Below, piece after piece: positions 62,425-64,000 of a DNA stretch of 64,000 nt. Each line of letters starts with the position of its first letter. Within the stretch, counting starts at the first letter, position 1. A program made the position numbers and the translations under genes. Source of the DNA: Brucella haematophila (GTDB lineage: Bacteria; Pseudomonadota; Alphaproteobacteria; Rhizobiales; Rhizobiaceae); NCBI RefSeq assembly GCF_005938105.1, contig NZ_VCPE01000015.1, positions 92,507 to 156,506 of the forward strand. The letters are read 5' to 3'. A model generated the notes under the pieces. The model was not told the origin of the DNA. It made no database searches and worked only from the letters and a program-made list of their open reading frames with translations.

Positions 62425-62787
62425 TTGACAGATTTCGCGAGAAACGAAAGACGACGACAGGCCAGTCTATGATTGCCAGCCAAGATTCTAGGCTCTGTTC
62501 CTCGCCAGCAGCAATAGGGCTCAATCACCTTTAAGGGATACGAACCTCAAGCATGCGCTTATTTCCGTGAACTTCAGAATTGATCAATCAATTCGCTTTC
62601 AAAACCCGCGCTTGGCAACAAGCCCGTTAATTTAGCAACCAGAGATGCAATAAATGTTGATTTCCATCGAGATGGGGCCCATCCGGACAAACTCTTGATG
62701 AGAACAAAAGCAACGAGCCAAAATCACCTTCCTAAAAGGCAATGGTGATTCATATTTGAGCCAATTTGGAAAACCGCTTCGTCACTA
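62425..62787. other. Intergenic region between the nucleotidyltransferase and IS630
   Basis: Holds the third weak copy of the TGATTGCCAG repeat at ~62469. No supported gene or terminator was seen. Confidence 0.4.
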
Positions 62788-62873
62788 GAGCGTGTCCTTT
62801 GAATACTGAATCAGTTTCGAAGTGACAATCGGCAATCTGTCTGATTCAAGGTTTCCAGATAAGGAGGCTTTCG

Positions 62874-63254
62874 ATGGGACGAGCATTAAGCACTGATTTG
62901 CGATCACGTGTTTTGAAGGCTGCAAGCGAAGGATTGTCGGCACGCAACGCGGGTTTACGGTTCGGGGTGTCCGCAGCGACAGCAATCCGCTGGGGTTCTC
63001 GTGCTCGGGATGGTGAGTTGGAAGCACGGCATCCGGGTCGACGACGCGGTTCGAGACTTGATGCCCATGAAGATTTCATCGTGATTATGATTGAAGAGCG
63101 CAAAGACGTCACGCTTAATGAGATGGTTGCGCGTCTGGCCAAAGAGCGCGGCTTCCAGATTGTGCGGAGTGCTTTGAATGCCTGGCTACGGGCCCGTGGC
63201 TTTACTTACAAAAAAAGACCGCACATGCATTGGAGCAGGAACAGCCAGGCCTGA
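62874..63254 (+). CDS. IS630-family transposase, N-terminal frame
   Basis: 126 residues, helix-turn-helix DNA-binding part (STDLRSRVLKAASEGLSARN then AGLRFGVSAATAIRW) and a second HTH (KDVTLNEMVARLAKERGFQI). A run of seven A at 63210-63216, in the codons for YKK, is a good slippage site for a -1 shift into the next frame. The C-terminal residues after that are not part of the functional protein. Confidence 0.88.
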   Translation: MGRALSTDLRSRVLKAASEGLSARNAGLRFGVSAATAIRWGSRARDGELEARHPGRRRGSRLDAHEDFIVIMIEERKDVTLNEMVARLAKERGFQIVRSALNAWLRARGFTYKKRPHMHWSRNSQA

Positions 63255-63817
63255 TGAGCCGGCACGAGGCGTGGTTTGAAAGCCAGCTTGATCTTGATCT
63301 TGAAAGGCTCGTTTTCATCGACGAGACAGGACTGAATACGAAGATGGCGCGGTTGCATGGGCGCAGCCTACGAGGCGAAAGATGTCACGCAGGCATCCCA
63401 CATGGTCACTGGAAAGCAACGACGTTTACCGGTGCGTTCCGGCTCTCAGGCATGACAGCACCCATGGTGCTGGCTGGCGCAATGAATGCCGACGCCTTTC
63501 GTGCTTTCATCAAACAAGTGCTCGTGCCGACACTGACACCCGGTGACATCGTGATCATGGACAATTTGCCTGCTCATAAGATTGTCGGCATCAGAGAAGC
63601 GATTGAGGAAACACGTGCGCAGCTGCAGTATCTGCCACCCTACAGTCCAGACTTCAATCCAATAAAGATGGCATTCTCGAAACTCAAAGCACATCTGCCT
63701 GGAAAAGCCGAACGAACTGTCGAAACTCTATGGGATGCCGTCCGCCAAGCCATAACATTGTACGAACCAACCGAGTGCGCCAACTACTTTGCTGCTTGCG
63801 GTTATGATCCAACATAA
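63230..63817 (+). CDS. IS630-family transposase, catalytic DDE frame
   Basis: 195 residues in the -1 frame relative to the first frame. The DDE catalytic residues are D in LVFIDETGLNTKM, D in GDIVIMDNLPAHK, and the acidic/Asn position in PPYSPDFNPIKMAFSKLK, where most relatives have E in NPIE. Here the residue after NPI is K, so the third acidic residue may be changed. It has its own ATG but is probably expressed by frameshifting from 62874. Confidence 0.88.
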   Translation: MEQEQPGLMSRHEAWFESQLDLDLERLVFIDETGLNTKMARLHGRSLRGERCHAGIPHGHWKATTFTGAFRLSGMTAPMVLAGAMNADAFRAFIKQVLVPTLTPGDIVIMDNLPAHKIVGIREAIEETRAQLQYLPPYSPDFNPIKMAFSKLKAHLPGKAERTVETLWDAVRQAITLYEPTECANYFAACGYDPT

Positions 63818-63909
63818 AACGGATACGCTCTAGGCTCGAAACCCAATCAAACTGTTGATCATGTTTCCTTTCACTGATTCACTGCCTGCGATAACGGGAG
63901 TTTCTGACC

Positions 63910-64000
63910 ATGGCAGGTGAATTCTGGCTTGATGATCATCAGTGGGCAGTGATTTCGCCGCTGCTTCCGACGAACCAACCCGGCGCTCATCGCACCGACG
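63910..64000 (+). CDS. IS5-family transposase (partial, truncated by window end)
   Basis: The ATG at 63910 opens a frame MAGEFWLDDHQWAVISPLLP ending in TNQPGAHRTD at the window edge. This is the DUF4096-type N-terminus of many IS5-family (IS427-like) transposases. Only about 30 residues are visible. Confidence 0.8.
   Translation, partial: MAGEFWLDDHQWAVISPLLPTNQPGAHRTD

Larger units (their letters stand above)
62788..63830 (+). mobile_element. IS630-family insertion sequence, complete
   Basis: About 1.04 kb, flanked by TA (62786-62787 and 63831-63832), the target duplicated by IS630/Tc1 elements. The terminal inverted repeats are imperfect: GAGCGTGTCCTTTGAAT on the left and, reading inward from the right, GAGCGTATCCGTTTTAT. 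It carries two overlapping reading frames for one transposase. Confidence 0.85.

Overview
The window looks like a chromosome segment of an alphaproteobacterium of the order Rhizobiales, most likely Ochrobactrum/Brucella. The strongest pointer is a tandem pair of Omp2-type porins that share the mature N-terminus [23 protein letters not shown]2865 and DUF3011 secreted proteins, IclR/RraA/HpcH catabolic operons and dispersed intergenic palindromes fit the same group. This is inference from recognised protein families; no database search was possible.

Layout. 1-2145 holds the end of a polar amino-acid ABC operon (ATPase, permease, beheaded binding protein). An IS3-family element (2146-3622) cuts it off and joins it to a beheaded hydroxamate-siderophore uptake permease. 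3623-15015 is a siderophore locus. On the minus strand lie a single-module NRPS, a lysine/ornithine N-monooxygenase, a phosphopantetheinyl transferase, an ECF sigma factor, a small acetyltransferase, a ferric-siderophore binding protein and the broken permease. On the plus strand, sharing the same promoter region, lie an IucB-type hydroxylamine acetyltransferase and a PLP enzyme. Two porins follow (15.4-18.0 kb). Next come an intergenic mosaic repeat, three alpha/beta hydrolases, an Old Yellow Enzyme and a divergent LysR regulator (18.2-24.3 kb).

24.8-34.5 kb is a co-directional catabolic/transport operon with a divergent IclR regulator: an FAD-linked 2-hydroxyacid dehydrogenase, an NAD-linked 2-hydroxyacid dehydrogenase, an HpcH/HpaI aldolase, a spermidine/putrescine-type ABC importer with a fused double permease, and two RraA-family proteins. 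An orphan AceE-like E1 enzyme follows. 37.4-47 kb holds a diguanylate cyclase, an LprI-like protein, an SDR, an AraC regulator, and a second membrane sensor in which the GGDEF output has been replaced by another C-terminal domain. It also holds a group of small secreted proteins, two of which share a GCHGxGCxVDxPD tail. A large type V autotransporter occupies 47.5-51.0 kb.

51.5-52.9 kb is a graveyard of IS6-family relics inside a 57-bp inverted repeat. 53.0-60.8 kb is a sugar-acid module: GntR regulator, MFS transporter, enolase paralogue with altered active-site residues, APH-fold kinase, mannonate dehydratase, and a divergent SDR plus FAH-family hydrolase. Together these could turn mannonate into pyruvate and phosphoenolpyruvate without an aldolase. 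The right end carries a lone nucleotidyltransferase behind two 29-bp palindromic repeats, an intact IS630-family element with a frameshift site, and the start of an IS5-family transposase.

No rRNA, tRNA or CRISPR array was recognised.
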